Positions 13,301 to 28,689 of a stretch of DNA of 64,000 nt are shown in pieces. Source of the stretch: Apostichopus japonicus. Lineage: Eukaryota > Echinodermata > Holothuroidea > Aspidochirotida > Stichopodidae. Made by a program: the position numbers and the translations under genes. The stretch lies in the NCBI RefSeq assembly GCF_037975245.1, contig NC_092569.1:35624668-35688667 (forward strand), in the 5' to 3' direction. The notes under the pieces are model-generated. The model did not search any database. It saw nothing but the letters and a program-made list of their open reading frames with translations, and was not told the origin of the DNA. Every line of letters begins with the position of its first letter. Position 1 is the stretch's first letter.

Positions 13301-15504
13301 CAGTGAAAATGGATTTAAGTCTCACCTACTGAGTTTATACAGGAGGATAAGAAATGAGCTTAAAGTAAACACAGACCCTGGCCCTCCCGTCAACCGAACA
13401 TCATACCCAACTCGAGAAAAATGGTACCATATACTTAGTCTCACGACAATAGAGTTAAGTTCTGCAGTTCTGAATTTAAGGAAATATTCACCAAAATTCA
13501 GTCCACATATGCTTATCAATTAAACTTACTTGTCTTTTGTATGTGCTATAGTTTACAAGAAAGACAAAACTAACACTATTCAAAACGCTAGTGAGATCAG
13601 TGCTGTCATATCTAAGTGAAGCATGGAAAGTGACAAAGATAGAGGAGCAAAAGTTGGATGCTTTTCAGTTCAAGTGCATTCGAAGAATACTGAAGATACC
13701 ATGGACCGAAGTAGTTAGCAATGACAGAATTATGCAGCAAACAGGCATAAATAGAATAAGTGTAGAGATACGGAGACGCAGATGGAATTGGATTGGTCAT
13801 ATTATGTGGAAGGAGACAGGAAATCATGCAAGAGTAGCAATGGAATGGGCACCAGAAGGAAGGCGGAAGGTTGGCAGACCCAAGACTACTTGGAGAAGGA
13901 CAGTAACTAAAGAGAGAGACATGAGTGGCTGGAGAAGCTGGTCCGATGTGAGAAGATCTGCAGAAGATGACAGGGATGGAAAGAGAGCATCTTGACCTTA
14001 TGTAACAGACGTTACGGAGAAGATTAAGAGATTAAGAGTACAAACACGACTGGGACAAGCCTATAGATATGTATCATCTAACTACGGGTTGAACTGTCAA
14101 AATATATCCTTTATTAACTTGTAGTTATTAACAATTTTATCCATGTTATATGGATAGGTTATGAAAAAAAAAATTAGGAATTTAAAACATTGAAGTTATT
14201 AATAAGAGTTCACGAGGTTATTGGTTTCATTGTCAAGATGTGATGTCACACTTTACATTGAAACCTTGAAAAAAAGGAAACATAGAAGTGCAATGAATTC
14301 ACAAATGACAAAATGACAATGCCCTATTGTAACTTTTGAACAACAGTATCTCTCACACGGAAGAGGATTTTCGTTAGATTGTTGTCTGAATTGTCTATCA
14401 CAGTGATTTCTTATTCACAAGTTACATTTGACAATTGTGTTGTTTTTGCTTCATAACGTATTTATCAAGAAAAAGAATGGATAACAGATAAGTCTCATAC
14501 CAAAAACCCAGCTAAACCAATTTGAATAAATAACAGCAAAGACTGTGTAAAAGAAATAAAGTTACCACTTAATTGAGGATTCCGATGGGAGAGACCTTTC
14601 ATGTAATTCTCGAACTCGCATATGCCTGTTATTTTAAAGAACAAATGCACGTAATAAGAGAATGAAAAAAATGAAAACAAAGACTATCTATACACTAATC
14701 TTCATCACCTCTCATCACCAAAACTGCCTAATAACTCAGAGACACCCATACACACAGAGAACACAGTATCTACTATAAATCTTCAAATTTTGTACCACAG
14801 TAAAAACCGGATCGTGCTATAAATCGGTAGCATATGCTATTAGGATTACAGTGGGATCTAAGGATATGTTTAATCCCAACAAATCCAGTTAATGCAGTTT
14901 TGTGGATTACATGTATCCTCAGTTCTTACTGTAATCCTAATAGCACATGCTACCGACTTATCAGCACGGTCCGATTTTTACTGTGGTAGAAAACTTCAAC
15001 ATTTACAGTAATTACTGTAATCTCTATGTTAATCGGTTGTCAGGGAAGCTCGTTACATTTCAATCACAACAGTACATCATGAGATTGGTCTAGAATAATT
15101 TTATATCAGATATATTAGCTGTTATCATCACTGTGGTTAGGCCAGTAGCCCGTGCTCGCTGGCAGCAACATATTGGGCGAGATGTAATTCCAGATAACAA
15201 GCAACGCAATATTCAAGTGAGTGTATTTATCTGCAAGTGTACTTATGTCTCACAACTTTCATAAGAAAGTTGTTTGAGAAAGATAAACTTAAAAATCATG
15301 GTACATTAATACAAGTTATATAAGCAGACAAGTTAGCTTTAAGTTAATGGAAGATTTAGTTGATATGCCTTTTACATTATAAACCAAATGTATAAAACAA
15401 AATAAAAATAATCAAACCTTACCCATAGCAAGCGATATGTGGACGATATTAGCATAAAGTAAGACAGCAGTTATTGCACGCTTCCGATTGGCAAAGTTCG
15501 CCAT
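10352..15504 (-). CDS. Gene C: secreted TIL-EGF-FReD protein, complete five-exon model
   Basis: Exons on the minus strand: 15504-15423 (signal peptide, 82 nt, starts MANFANRKRAITAVLLY, donor gtaagg), 13170-12956 (TIL), 12040-11747 (EGF-like plus start of FReD), 11275-11017 (FReD middle), 10614-10352 (FReD end and TGA). All joins are GT-AG and phases match (1, 0, 0, 1), giving 1113 nt or about 370 aa. TIL has eleven cysteines, beginning CPLNQVFADCVCQGTC, with CVCPDGFLL and CGCYHE. EGF includes CSCENNVLVC and CDCNVNYMGNGT. FReD has NCxDLY-like CQDLYDNG, HWLGNEKL, the calcium-site run YDSDNDN, GWWYN and the terminal MKIKPL. TIL modules often inhibit proteases and FReDs bind acetylated sugars or surface ligands, so a secreted recognition protein is likely. 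The exon 1 assignment rests on phase, donor and hydrophobicity. Intron 1 contains a LINE fragment and a fold-back MITE. Confidence 0.82.
10690..10830. repeat. Degenerate GAT/GAC-rich microsatellite in gene C intron
   Basis: Repeated gatgac, gaagat and gacaatgat units lie just upstream of the acceptor of the last exon of gene C. On the gene strand this is a C/T-rich run (tcatcgtc) that may add to the polypyrimidine tract. This is simple-sequence DNA. Confidence 0.7.
13545..14070 (+). mobile_element. 3' end of an RTE-like LINE
   Basis: The plus-strand frame from 13591 to 13995 (134 codons) reads YLSEAWKVTKIEEQKLDAFQ, CIRRILKIPW, RRRRWNWIGHIMW and GRRKVGRPKTTWRRTV, and ends at a TGA. This is the C-terminal tail found after the reverse transcriptase in RTE-group non-LTR elements. 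Upstream bases 13545-13590 extend the match (KTKLTLFKTLV). Endonuclease and catalytic reverse transcriptase parts are absent, so it is a 5'-truncated insertion. It lies antisense within gene C intron 1, between the signal exon and the TIL exon. Confidence 0.85.
14752..15042. mobile_element. Fold-back MITE, copy 1
   Basis: The core 14793-14988 is an inverted repeat. It opens taccacagtaaaaaccggat and closes with the near-complement ending tttttactgtggta, with arms of about 60-70 nt (gctattaggattacagt against actgtaatcctaatagc) and a short centre containing ggatatgt...acatgtatcc. Weaker outer arms (acagagaacacagta against tactgtaatctctat) extend it to about 290 nt. A related copy lies about 2 kb away. 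There is no coding capacity. Confidence 0.8.
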
Positions 15505-16312
15505 TTCCGTGAAGTTCTGGCAATGCTTTGTTATAGAAGGAAGGTCGCTGTGCTATAAGTAATACAGGAAGAGGTTTGTGTGTTTGCAATTTTCATTATG
15601 GCAGTGAATAATCTAGTCCCAAGCTCCAAAGTTTATCCGTACCTCTATAAAACTAGAGCACTAGAAATCAAATTATGTTATATGTCAGTTTAGGCCCATA
15701 TGTACTTTAACATTAGTGTCTTGTTTTTGTATTCATGAACATTGATCGAATTTGATCTGGTTTAATGAAGAAATTGTGTTACGAAAACAAGATTTAATGA
15801 TTTTGTGGCGAACATCGCTAACATCAGACACATCATCAAGTAACCAGAAGATAAAAAAAACTGTACTAATTCTTAATAAACAATCACATATCCAAGGCAA
15901 GTTTTAAGTTGATATTGTAAAGTAGTATTTTATAATATGGAAATTAGGTTAGATATTAGTTCATTCTGATCATACTTCTGTCGATTAGATGTGTAGCTAT
16001 TGATTATTTTAAGTTTGATCTACATAATCAAATATTCCGCTATTCACTTCATGGTTGGTTAAATATTAACTTGTGTTTGTTGACTTCCGAAGCAGGCTTC
16101 CTGGTCAATTTCACGTTCATTTTTTTAATCCCTTACTAAGTTAATATGAGTGTCATTTAAAGGACAGCATGCAGTAAATACACAATTGGTTTTAATTTAT
16201 AACTCATCCTCTATGATAGTGCAATCATAGCTAACAAGCCGCCATTAAAAAAAATGAAAACAACTATGGCTGTAAACTATACTTATATGTAAGACGGATG
16301 AAATTGAAATTG

Positions 16313-16473
16313 CCTTAAAATTGCTTATTTTTACTATTAAACTTGCCATGAAAGTGCTCACTTGTACTATAAAATGTGTCATGAAAGTGCTAATTTTTAC
16401 TATAAATATGCCATGAAAGTGCTAATTTGTATTATAAAATTTGCCATGAAAGTGTTAATTTGAACTATAAAAT
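16313..16473. repeat. Tandem repeat, about 33-nt period, roughly 4.5 units
   Basis: Units start with (c/t)catgaaagtgct at 16346, 16379, 16411 and 16444, giving periods of 33, 32 and 33, each continuing as aattt(g/t)tactataaaat. A weaker unit precedes them. No open frame runs through. Confidence 0.85.
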
Positions 16474-16745
16474 GTATAGAGGATCTAGATGTATTCAATA
16501 CAATAATACATCATACTTAGTGTTATACATTTTGTAATAATGGGTTTTGTTTCAATTAATCAGGTGGAGGATTTGTAAATTACAGTGTCTCGAAGGCACA
16601 TGCAGCCAAACATTCAATTGTTACATTAATTATCGATGTAATCATTTTGTTCTGTTTTTTTTTGTGTGAAGCCTCGTCAAAAAGAGGATCACTGCTCTGG
16701 TAAATACAAGTATAACGACGCGACGATGATTGTATTCACCCGATA

Positions 16746-17046
16746 CATACAGAGAACACAGTAACTATTATTAATCTTAAATATTTGTACCAAAATAAAA
16801 ACTGGATCGTGCTATAAACCAGTAGCGTGTGCAAAAAGGTTAACAGTAAGAACTAAGGATATGTGTGATCGCAACCAATCCAGTTTGATGCATTTGTTGG
16901 GATTACACATATCCTCAGTTCTTACTGTAATGCTAACAGCACATGCCACCGATTTATCAGATTGATCACCACGATCCAGTTTTAACTGTGGTTAATTACT
17001 TTAAAATATAACAGTAGTTACTCTAATCTCTGTGTTAATCGGCTGT
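16746..17046. mobile_element. Fold-back MITE, copy 2
   Basis: Same architecture as the element at 14752-15042: outer cagagaacacagta, inner taccaaaataaaaactggatc, centre with ggatatgtgtgatc...acacatatcc, then cacgatccagttttaactgtggt and an outer end with taatctctgtgttaatcgg. One arm is more diverged (aaaaaggttaacagtaag), so the palindrome is less perfect. The two copies define a small family. Confidence 0.78.
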
Positions 17047-18129
17047 TGTGTTGATAAGAGGCGGAAACATTTTAATGTGTCAATATATTAAATTTACTAT
17101 TGAAAGGCTTTGCTACCGTTACGAATTCCCATCTTTAGTCACCCTGAAGATACGAATTTGCATGTTAATGTCTCGTTAATGAATGAGTAATTTAGCTTCT
17201 AAATTATTTCATATATTTTAACTTTTGTCAATACTCTTCAGCATCATGGGCTCTCATTCGAACGATAACTGTACTATTATTGTGATTTGATCGTTGCCGC
17301 TACGCTCGTCTGAGAAATATATTATGCATTGCTTGCAACAGACTAGAAAGTTGAAACATAGCGATTTGGTAACAAGTACCTTTACACCAAAGCGCTAACG
17401 GTGGTTAGGGCATTATCAATTAAGTCAAACTGCGTTATCAAAGATATAAACAGTTTTGATAGTTGTTTAAGTATGCAAAACATGAATGAACATCTGCTAT
17501 GGATATTCCAAAGTTCGTTTACTCGCTTTCCCTGTTGATTGATGAAAGTAATATTACAGCTGAACAAAACATTACCAAAATCAGTACTTTTATTGTAATA
17601 TATGTAGATGGCAATTTCTTCCATTGCTACATAAAAATGTTGTAATTGCGAGAGACTCAAAAAATACCAATACAATGCAATGTAACACGGATTCTTCAAG
17701 TTATTACCTTATATCGCGTAAACGGAATGAGTGTCATCCGTGAGATGAAGTCATATAGGCCTATGCATCGATAAAGCTGGTATTTTAAATTTGGCATCCA
17801 GCCCTTCTCTCATATATCCTCCCTCACTCCGATCGTCGTTACGTCTCAACGTCTAATTCACAAAGGACACACACACATCATCTAACAATATTTCTATATA
17901 CGCGCTTAAACAAATTTAATCTTATCTATTACTGCTACATGATGTTCACATCAGAAAATATATGACAAGGCGTTTCTCCTTTGTTCTCATGTTACTACAT
18001 AGTTTTCCTTATATCTAGTTATGCTGAATATAAGAGTATCACAAACTGGATATTTAAATACTTTTAATGATCACCCAAGTTAAGGAAATCAAAAAGTTTA
18101 AACTCATTTATGTTTTCTTAATGTCACAG

Positions 18130-18330
18130 AAGTGTTCATTGTTTGCTTTATCAAAAACGCATACTCCAGTTTGGTCAGATGGGTTGTAATCTCCATTCAG
18201 GTTAGTGTCGAAACAATATTTATACCACCAGCCACCAAGACAACAATTCACACATCACTGGAAGCAGCATCATTATCGTTGAGAACGGATAGCCTCTATG
18301 GTAGTCCATTGCATTGAATCCTGAATGAGC
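18130..18330 (-). pseudogene. Relic of a FReD last exon
   Basis: Minus-strand translation in shifting frames gives MDYHRGYPFST, an Asp/Asn-rich calcium-site remnant, then GGWWYKYCFDTNLNGDYN and QTGVCVFDK. These are in the order expected for the C-terminal part of a fibrinogen-related domain. Frameshifts and a stop disrupt it, and I found no partner exons nearby. It is probably a leftover of a former member of the cluster. Confidence 0.72.
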
Positions 18331-22131
<3,801 letters not shown>

Positions 22132-22799
22132 TATACTTATATATAGGCAAATATGTCACCAAAACAGAAATACACCAACATCGACCCATGTGACGGCGGT
22201 GCTGGTCCCTGGCCTGCCGACAGAAATAGGAGTTCCGACGGATCGAAAAATGTAATATTTTGTTTTCCTCGTGCATAGTATACCCAAGTACGTTCAGGCT
22301 GGTCTCGGTATGGCTTTGAAAGGCCCAGCTTTCCCAATCTCAAACATGTGTACGTCAGATACAGTTAACATATCTAGGCTAGTATAAGTTAATCTAACAC
22401 ACTCAAACCTGTTTCGAATGATATGATAAAAAGGAGTAAGTTTGATAAAAGGTCAGTAATATCACTGCTAATGGTCGCGTTGACGGTTGATGGTTGATCC
22501 GTTGTCATTTTCTTTTAGCCTCAGGAAGATGTTTTGCCTTGGAGGCGTTGCTATTTTTTATTCTCTATACCGCTCAAAGAAACCAGTGAAATCCGGGCAA
22601 GAACGGTCCGTACTTCTTTCTCTAGAGTCATTGGATTTCACCATATGACGTAAGTTGATATACATTGCACTGAACTAGCGAAATTAACTTGTAAAGGCCC
22701 ACTTGTACAGTACTTCCGAATTCGCGGCGTTGTTGTGGTGGTGGTGGTGGTGGTGGTAGTGGCGCTTTTCTTCAATAGTAACAAGAACGTTCGGTCGTT

Positions 22800-23035
22800 A
22801 CACTTGAATCGCTGATATCAACAATTGAATTGTCAACATCAACAACAATATGTACTAGTGATATGTGCAGTTCATTTGTTAATATCATTAAATAAATTAC
22901 TGTTTTCATCAATGGATTTGTTGATATCAGCAAATAATTTGTTGAATGAGAAATTTACTTTCTTTTATCAGCAATTATTTGTTGATATCAGCAGTTACTT
23001 GCAGATGTCAACAAGTAATTGGTTATAACAAATAT
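22800..23035. repeat. Word repeat of ttgttgatatcagcaa type
   Basis: Many variants of ttgttgatatcagcaa and tcaacaa recur on both strands (the word is nearly palindromic), for example near 22815, 22918, 22967 and 22985. Preceded by a (GTG)n run at 22734-22758. Confidence 0.6.
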
Positions 23036-23463
23036 TAAATAAACCATACAACCTACATTTTCTACAGTCTTTGCATCGTGTATCCCGTTTTCGTCAATTA
23101 TTTTCGGGAAGTTCTAATACTGTTTCTGCTACATTACTGGACGAACATTTCTATCAATTTTCAACCTATTAAACGTGATGCCTACTTTGACCGGAATTGG
23201 ACACTCCATTTTCAACCTTTAAGGCTTCTTCTGTAAAGAGAATTTATCAACTTTACAGTAATCGACACCCCTTCTGGAAAGCAATCTCGCCAACTTCCCA
23301 CTTGCAAAATAGCAAAAATAGCACGAGTAGCCATTGATTAGCGATCATGCTACCTCCTTTTATCACTCACTTTTACTATGTATTGATATTACAGCTAGGA
23401 GTTATTTTAATTAATATTTCAAGTATATTTCTCATCTATATTGATTCTCTTTCTCTTTCTCTT

Positions 23464-23465
<2 letters not shown>

Positions 23466-23527
<62 letters not shown>
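23466..23527. repeat. (TA)n microsatellite abutting the Penelope-like element
   Basis: About 60 nt of TA directly adjoining the left end of the inverted element. Confidence 0.95.
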
Positions 23528-23529
<2 letters not shown>

Positions 23530-24885
23530 TAAGTGATTGGAAGTAAAACAGCCAATGTTTGGTTTTTGCAGAGCTTTCGAGCAAAACTAGCTCTTCTTCA
23601 GTGCATGATCACCGAAAGTGACAAGGAGTAGCAGGAATTGAAACTGTTTTATAGAGAAGATGTCGGCATGGTTGTAAAGGCAAAGCGACTTACTGGTTTC
23701 TGCTGAATAGAGCAGAAGTTTTAGAAATTCCGATTATTTTAATCCGCGTCGGATTATTTTAATCCGATTCCGTCGTAATTGTAAAGGAATTGTTTTGGTT
23801 TATCTGGGACGGCAAATCGTTTCTGATGTTTAAACCGAATGGTGCCGTGGTCTTTAGGTTTAGTTCCCAGAAATTTTCTTTCGCTTTCCTAGATTTATCT
23901 GTCCAAGAATCGTTCTGGTCAATGGCAATAACACGCAAATTCTCAATTGAATGATTTTGGAGATTGAAGTGATTTGCAACAGGTTGGTAGATCTTTTTTG
24001 TTTTGATCGCCGATCTATGTTGTGTCATTCTCATTCTAAGAGTGTTTTTTGACTCTCCAATGTATTGTAAGTTACAAATATTGCAGTAGATGAGGTAAAT
24101 GACATTTTTGGATAGGCAGTTAATTTTGTGCCGAATTTGGAACGTGCGTTTGGTTTGGTTGCTCTGAAAGGCCCCGGTCGAATCGACAAGTAAGCACGTT
24201 TTGCAATTTTGTGTACAGGGCGATGATCCTGTAGTTTCTGTTTTGCTTTCCCCTAATGGGGTGTCATCCCGAAAGGATGCCCGAACTAAGATATCCCGTA
24301 GGTTGCTGGGTCTTTTAAAAGCGATGACAGGTAATTCTGGGAATACTGATTTCAGGCGTTCGGTGCCTTGAAGTAGGTGAAAATTCTTCTGAATGATATT
24401 AGCCAGTGGTGGGAGACCAGGGTGGAATTCAGTAACCAATGGTACCCTTTTGGAACTGGTTTGACGAGTTTTGTACGTCAATGTTTCGGTACGGGGTTTG
24501 CTTTTAGCCTTTTTGATGGCATTTTCAATAGTACCCCCGAAAATACTGTCTGTTTAGGAGGTGTTGTGACAGTTCTTTAGTGCGTGAATCAAAATCGACT
24601 TCAGAGGAGCAAATGCGTCGAATGCGCAACGCTTGACTGTACGGAATATTTCTGGTACAGTGACGTGGATGGCAACTGCTTGGTAAGAGGTAGTTGTGCT
24701 TGTTCGTGGGTTTATTGAACAAGTCTGTTTTGAGTGAACCATTTTGTAGGGTCACGGTGGTGTCCAGAAAGTGAACGCCATGTCCAGAAAAATCAGCAGT
24801 GAATTTGATAGTGTGATGAAACGAGTTTATGTCATCAATGAAGAGTTTTAGATTAGCCTCACCATGGGTCCATATCATAAAGATA
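23527..24885 (-). mobile_element. Penelope-like element, left inverted copy (RT end plus GIY-YIG)
   Basis: This is a minus-strand, 5'-truncated copy. The minus frame 24878-24525 carries the C-terminal part of the reverse transcriptase from MIWTHGEANLKLF through HFLDTTVTLQNG. Frame 24481-23759 (240 codons) carries the linker, a CTQNCKTCLL knuckle and a GIY-YIG endonuclease domain (NVIYLIYCN..., LQYIGESKNTLRMRMTQHRS). The two frames are out of register. It is almost identical, in mirror orientation, to 25548-26907, with roughly a handful of substitutions by eye. The YIDD catalytic box is not included. Confidence 0.88.
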
Positions 24886-26907
24886 TAAAGATCATAAAGA
24901 ATCCAGGATTCTGATCCAACTCAAGAAATCACACAAAACGTGAAAAGAGTCATCCAAAAGATAGTCTCTAACGGTTCCATTGACCGCAAGTTAGGCCAAA
25001 ACCTCCTGGAAAACGACCCCAAACCTGGTCGCTTTTATTTTCTGCCTAAAATTCACAAAGAAGGCAATCCCGGGAGGCCCATAATATCGGGTAATGGCAC
25101 AGCGACTGAAAAAAATTTCCAAATTCGTGGATCTCCTCATCCAACCTCTCGTTTCGGCCCTACCGTCCTATGTGCAGGACACTACGGATTTTATCCGGAA
25201 AATTGGGGAAATAAAAAATCTTCCCTTATCTTCTCTGTTAGTTACTTTGGATGTGTCTTCGTTATACACAAATATCCCTAACGAAGAGGGCATTTCGGCC
25301 TGCACAAAAGCATTCAAACCGATACGTGGCAAAACCCCCACGAAGAAAGAATTGGCCGAATTAATGCAACTTATCTTGACCAACAATAATCTGGTATTTG
25401 GCAACAAACACTACCTTCAAATTCATGGCACCGCAATGGGTACCAAAATGGCACCGTCTTTTGCCAACATCTTTATGGGAAACCTCGAGAAAGAATTTTT
25501 ATCTCGACAAAACTTGAAACCACACACGTGGTTACGTTACATTGACGATATCTTTATGATATGGACCCATGGTGAGGCTAATCTAAAACTCTTCATTGAT
25601 GACATAAACTCGTTTCATCACACTATCAAATTCACTGCTGATTTTTCTGGACATGGCGTTCACTTTCTGGACACCACCGTGACCCTACAAAATGGTTCAC
25701 TCAAAACAGACTTGTTCAATAAACCCACGAACAAGCACAACTACCTCTTACCAAGCAGTTGCCATCCACGTCACTGTACCAGAAATATTCCGTACAGTCA
25801 AGCGTTGCGCATTCGACGCATTTGCTCCTCTGAAGTCGATTTTGATTCACGCACTAAAGAACCGTCACAACACCTCCTAAACAGACAGTATTTTCGGGGG
25901 TACTATTGAAAATGCCATCAAAAAGGCTAAAAGCAAACCCCGTACCGAAACATTGACGTACAAAACTCGTCAAACCAGCTCCAAAAGGGTACCATTGGTT
26001 ACTGAATTCCACCCTGGTCTCCCACCACTGGCTAATATCATTCAGAAGAATTTTCACCTACTTCAAGGCACCGAACGCCTGAAATCAGTATTCCCAGAAT
26101 TACCTGTCATCGCTTTTAAAAGACCCAGCAACCTACGGGATATCTTAGTTCGGGCATCCTTTCGGGATGACACCCCATTAGGGGAAAGCAAAACAGAAAC
26201 TACAGGATCATCGCCCTGTACACAAAATTGCAAAACGTGCTTACTTGTCGATTCGACCGGGGCCTTTCAGAGCAACCAAACCAAACGCACGTTCCAAATT
26301 CGGCACAAAATTAACTGCCTATCCAAAAATGTCATTTACCTCATCTACTGCAATATTTGTATCTTACAATACATTGGAGAGTCAAAAAACACTCTTAGAA
26401 TGAGAATGACACAACATAGATCGGCGATCAAAACAAAAAAGATCTACCAACCTGTTGCAAATCACTTCAATCTCCAAAATCATTCAATTGAGAATTTGCG
26501 TGTTATTGCCATTGACCAGAACGATTCTTGGACAGATAAATCTAGGAAAGCGAAAGAAAATTTCTGGGAACTAAACCTAAAGACCACGGCACCATTCGGT
26601 TTAAACATCAGAAACGATTTGCCGTCCCAGATAAACCAAAACAATTCCTTTACAATTACGACGGAATCGGATTAAAATAATCCTACGCGGATTAAAATAA
26701 TCCGAATTTCTAAAACTTCTGCTCTATTCAGCAGAAATCAGTAAGTCGCTTTGCCTTTACAACCATGCCGACATCTTCTCTATAAAACAGTTTCAATTCC
26801 TGCTACTCCTTGTCACTTTCGGTGATCATGCACTGAAGAAGAGCTAGTTTTGCTCGAAAGCTCTGCAAAAACCAAACATTGGCTGTTTTACTTCCAATCA
26901 CTTACCT
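24886..26907 (+). mobile_element. Penelope-like element, right copy with longer reverse transcriptase
   Basis: Frame 24901-25110 starts in the N-terminal part of the reverse transcriptase (PGRFYFLPKIHKEGNPGRP). A run of seven A (25109-25115) appears to carry one extra base and shifts into frame 25094-25909. That frame holds motif A (LVTLDVSSLYTNIPNEEG), motif B (GTAMGTKMAPSFANIFMG) and motif C (RYIDDIFMIW). A second frame break near 25870 leads to 25953-26675, with CTQNCKTC and the GIY-YIG domain (YLIYCNIC, YIGESKNTL). The element is still 5'-truncated compared with full Penelope proteins. The 3' region repeats ggattaaaataatcc. Both arms share the break near 25870, so it predates the duplication. 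Not autonomous as it stands. Confidence 0.9.
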
Positions 26908-26985
26908 AATTCAATTATTGTATCTCACTCGAGATCCAGCCTTTCTCTAAATGCAGCATAGTTGTTTAACAGTTTTTCCGTTATT

Positions 26986-26988
<3 letters not shown>

Positions 26989-27066
<78 letters not shown>
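26989..27066. repeat. (TA)n microsatellite
   Basis: About 78 nt of TA repeats, 80 nt beyond the right end of the Penelope-like element. Confidence 0.95.
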
Positions 27067-27070
<4 letters not shown>

Positions 27071-27835
27071 AAATTTTAATTTTGGATGATAATAAGTAAT
27101 TTCCTTAACAATGGTACACCAATCCAAAAGTCCCTTTTCATAAAAGTATTACATATTTTGAGGTCAAATAAAATAAAAGAGAATAAAAAAGCTCTGTGAA
27201 TACAAAACAATTTCGTTTGATTTAGGGATATCCTATAACCGTGAAGATAATTAGCCCTATTTAAAGCGTTTTAATCCGCGAAAGTGGTTCTTTTTTATTT
27301 CATTTTACTACTGATACCAACACGTGTCCGTGCAACACAATTGATAATTCAAATTCATTATTTACATTCTCATCATCTTGTGAATAGCAGGGTTTAGTAG
27401 CTTCATCAACTACTATTTTATATTTATATAATTATTATTTGCTGGTTTCGGGTAAATTGAAGATCCAACCTTCATTCCTCTGTCACGATGTGGTCTTATA
27501 TAAACGAACCTTTAATAATAAGACTCACACTTCAGTTCTTCACAATCTAAGCTACTAGTGTTTTATTAATATGACCTGATGATCAAGTTCATTGAATGTT
27601 CGTTTAACCAAATCGTCACAATCCTGCCCCCCCCCCCTTTCTCGATCCAACCAATTAACATTAGACATCCAGCAAGCAATATTTTTAAAGTCCATGAGTT
27701 CATGACTTCATAGAAGAAATGGTTGTGAACCTCTCTAAGTACAGTCTAACAAAGGCCTAATTTTCATATCCACTGCCACAACAGAACAGTTTTTATCGCG
27801 TATAATCCTTTGAAACAAACAAATACCTGTATCTC
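27067..27835. other. Non-coding interval
   Basis: AT-rich, with a C-tract near 27627-27637. No exon or structured repeat seen. Confidence 0.45.
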
Positions 27836-28655
27836 AAGGAGCACCGTAGATTCCATTCAACATAATATCATGACAAGCATTGAACCACCAGCCGCCGGGA
27901 TGATAAGAAGTATGAGCACAATTTTGGTTGGCTAAGACATTGTCCTGATCGTAAGTTGAAAATTTCATATCTCGATGGTAATCCATTAGTCATATTCTGT
28001 TGAAAGCATAAACGAGAGAGTTTTTTTAAAAGAAGCTTCGTTTAAATTTGAAGGGAACACTGTCGTCATTCTTACCAAATATTTCCTTTTACAATATTTA
28101 GCTAAGTAATGTAAAGCACGTAAACGAAGACTAAAGGTTCCTATAACCTAAACAAGAATGAAAGTTAACAACATTGGCCTCAACTTTGGATTGTGTACTT
28201 CTCTGAGATTTTTTTAAATGTATTCTAAGAACTTCATTGACATTATCAGATTAACAAATCCCCTTCTCTCTTGCACTCGTCCTAAGCGGTCGATACATAA
28301 AGTACTTCATTAACAAAATCAATATACGTCAAAGTTCAGTCAACTGAATCACACTACTGTTCAGAGGTAGTTGCCATTCGCGGCACAATACGTACCGAAG
28401 CTCCCTGTATAGCTTCCAAGCGTTATCACGTATTGTATTGCCTCGGATCTAACTCGAAACAGGTTTTAATGAAGATATGCACTGTCATCATTGGTATTGT
28501 TGAACCAAATATCACTTCTTAGTTGATGATCTCTCTGAGCTGATATGACGTGTCATTTCTCATTTCCGAGGCAGAAACTATAACTAAGATCACCAAATCC
28601 ATCTCTGTAGTTATTCCAAGTCTCATAAAATGAAACAGATCCACCACATGCCGCT
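27836..28655 (-). pseudogene. Decayed 3' half of a gene A-like FReD gene
   Basis: Minus-strand FReD middle exon at about 28650-28395 (SVSFYETWNNYRDGFGDL) is closely related to gene A exon 36100-36367 but has stops, for example NEK followed by TGA before HVISAQ, and a stop before NLFRV. The intron matches 36400-36520 of gene A (including aatgaagttcttagaataca). The last FReD exon at about 28000-27836 (MDYHRDMKFSTYDQDN, GGWWFNACHDIMLNGIYG) ends in TGA where gene C has TGG, so the terminal part is lost. It shows what the missing last exon of gene A probably looked like. Confidence 0.8.
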
Positions 28656-28689
28656 CCTGAAACAGCTGTATAATAAGTAACCGCTAATT

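Noticed and set aside
16313-16473. Considered as a CRISPR-like array
   Set aside because: Units are contiguous tandem repeats without unique spacers, in a eukaryotic genome.
17382-17699. 105-codon minus-strand frame
   Set aside because: Composition like surrounding AT-rich DNA, with no domain and no phase-compatible link to gene C.
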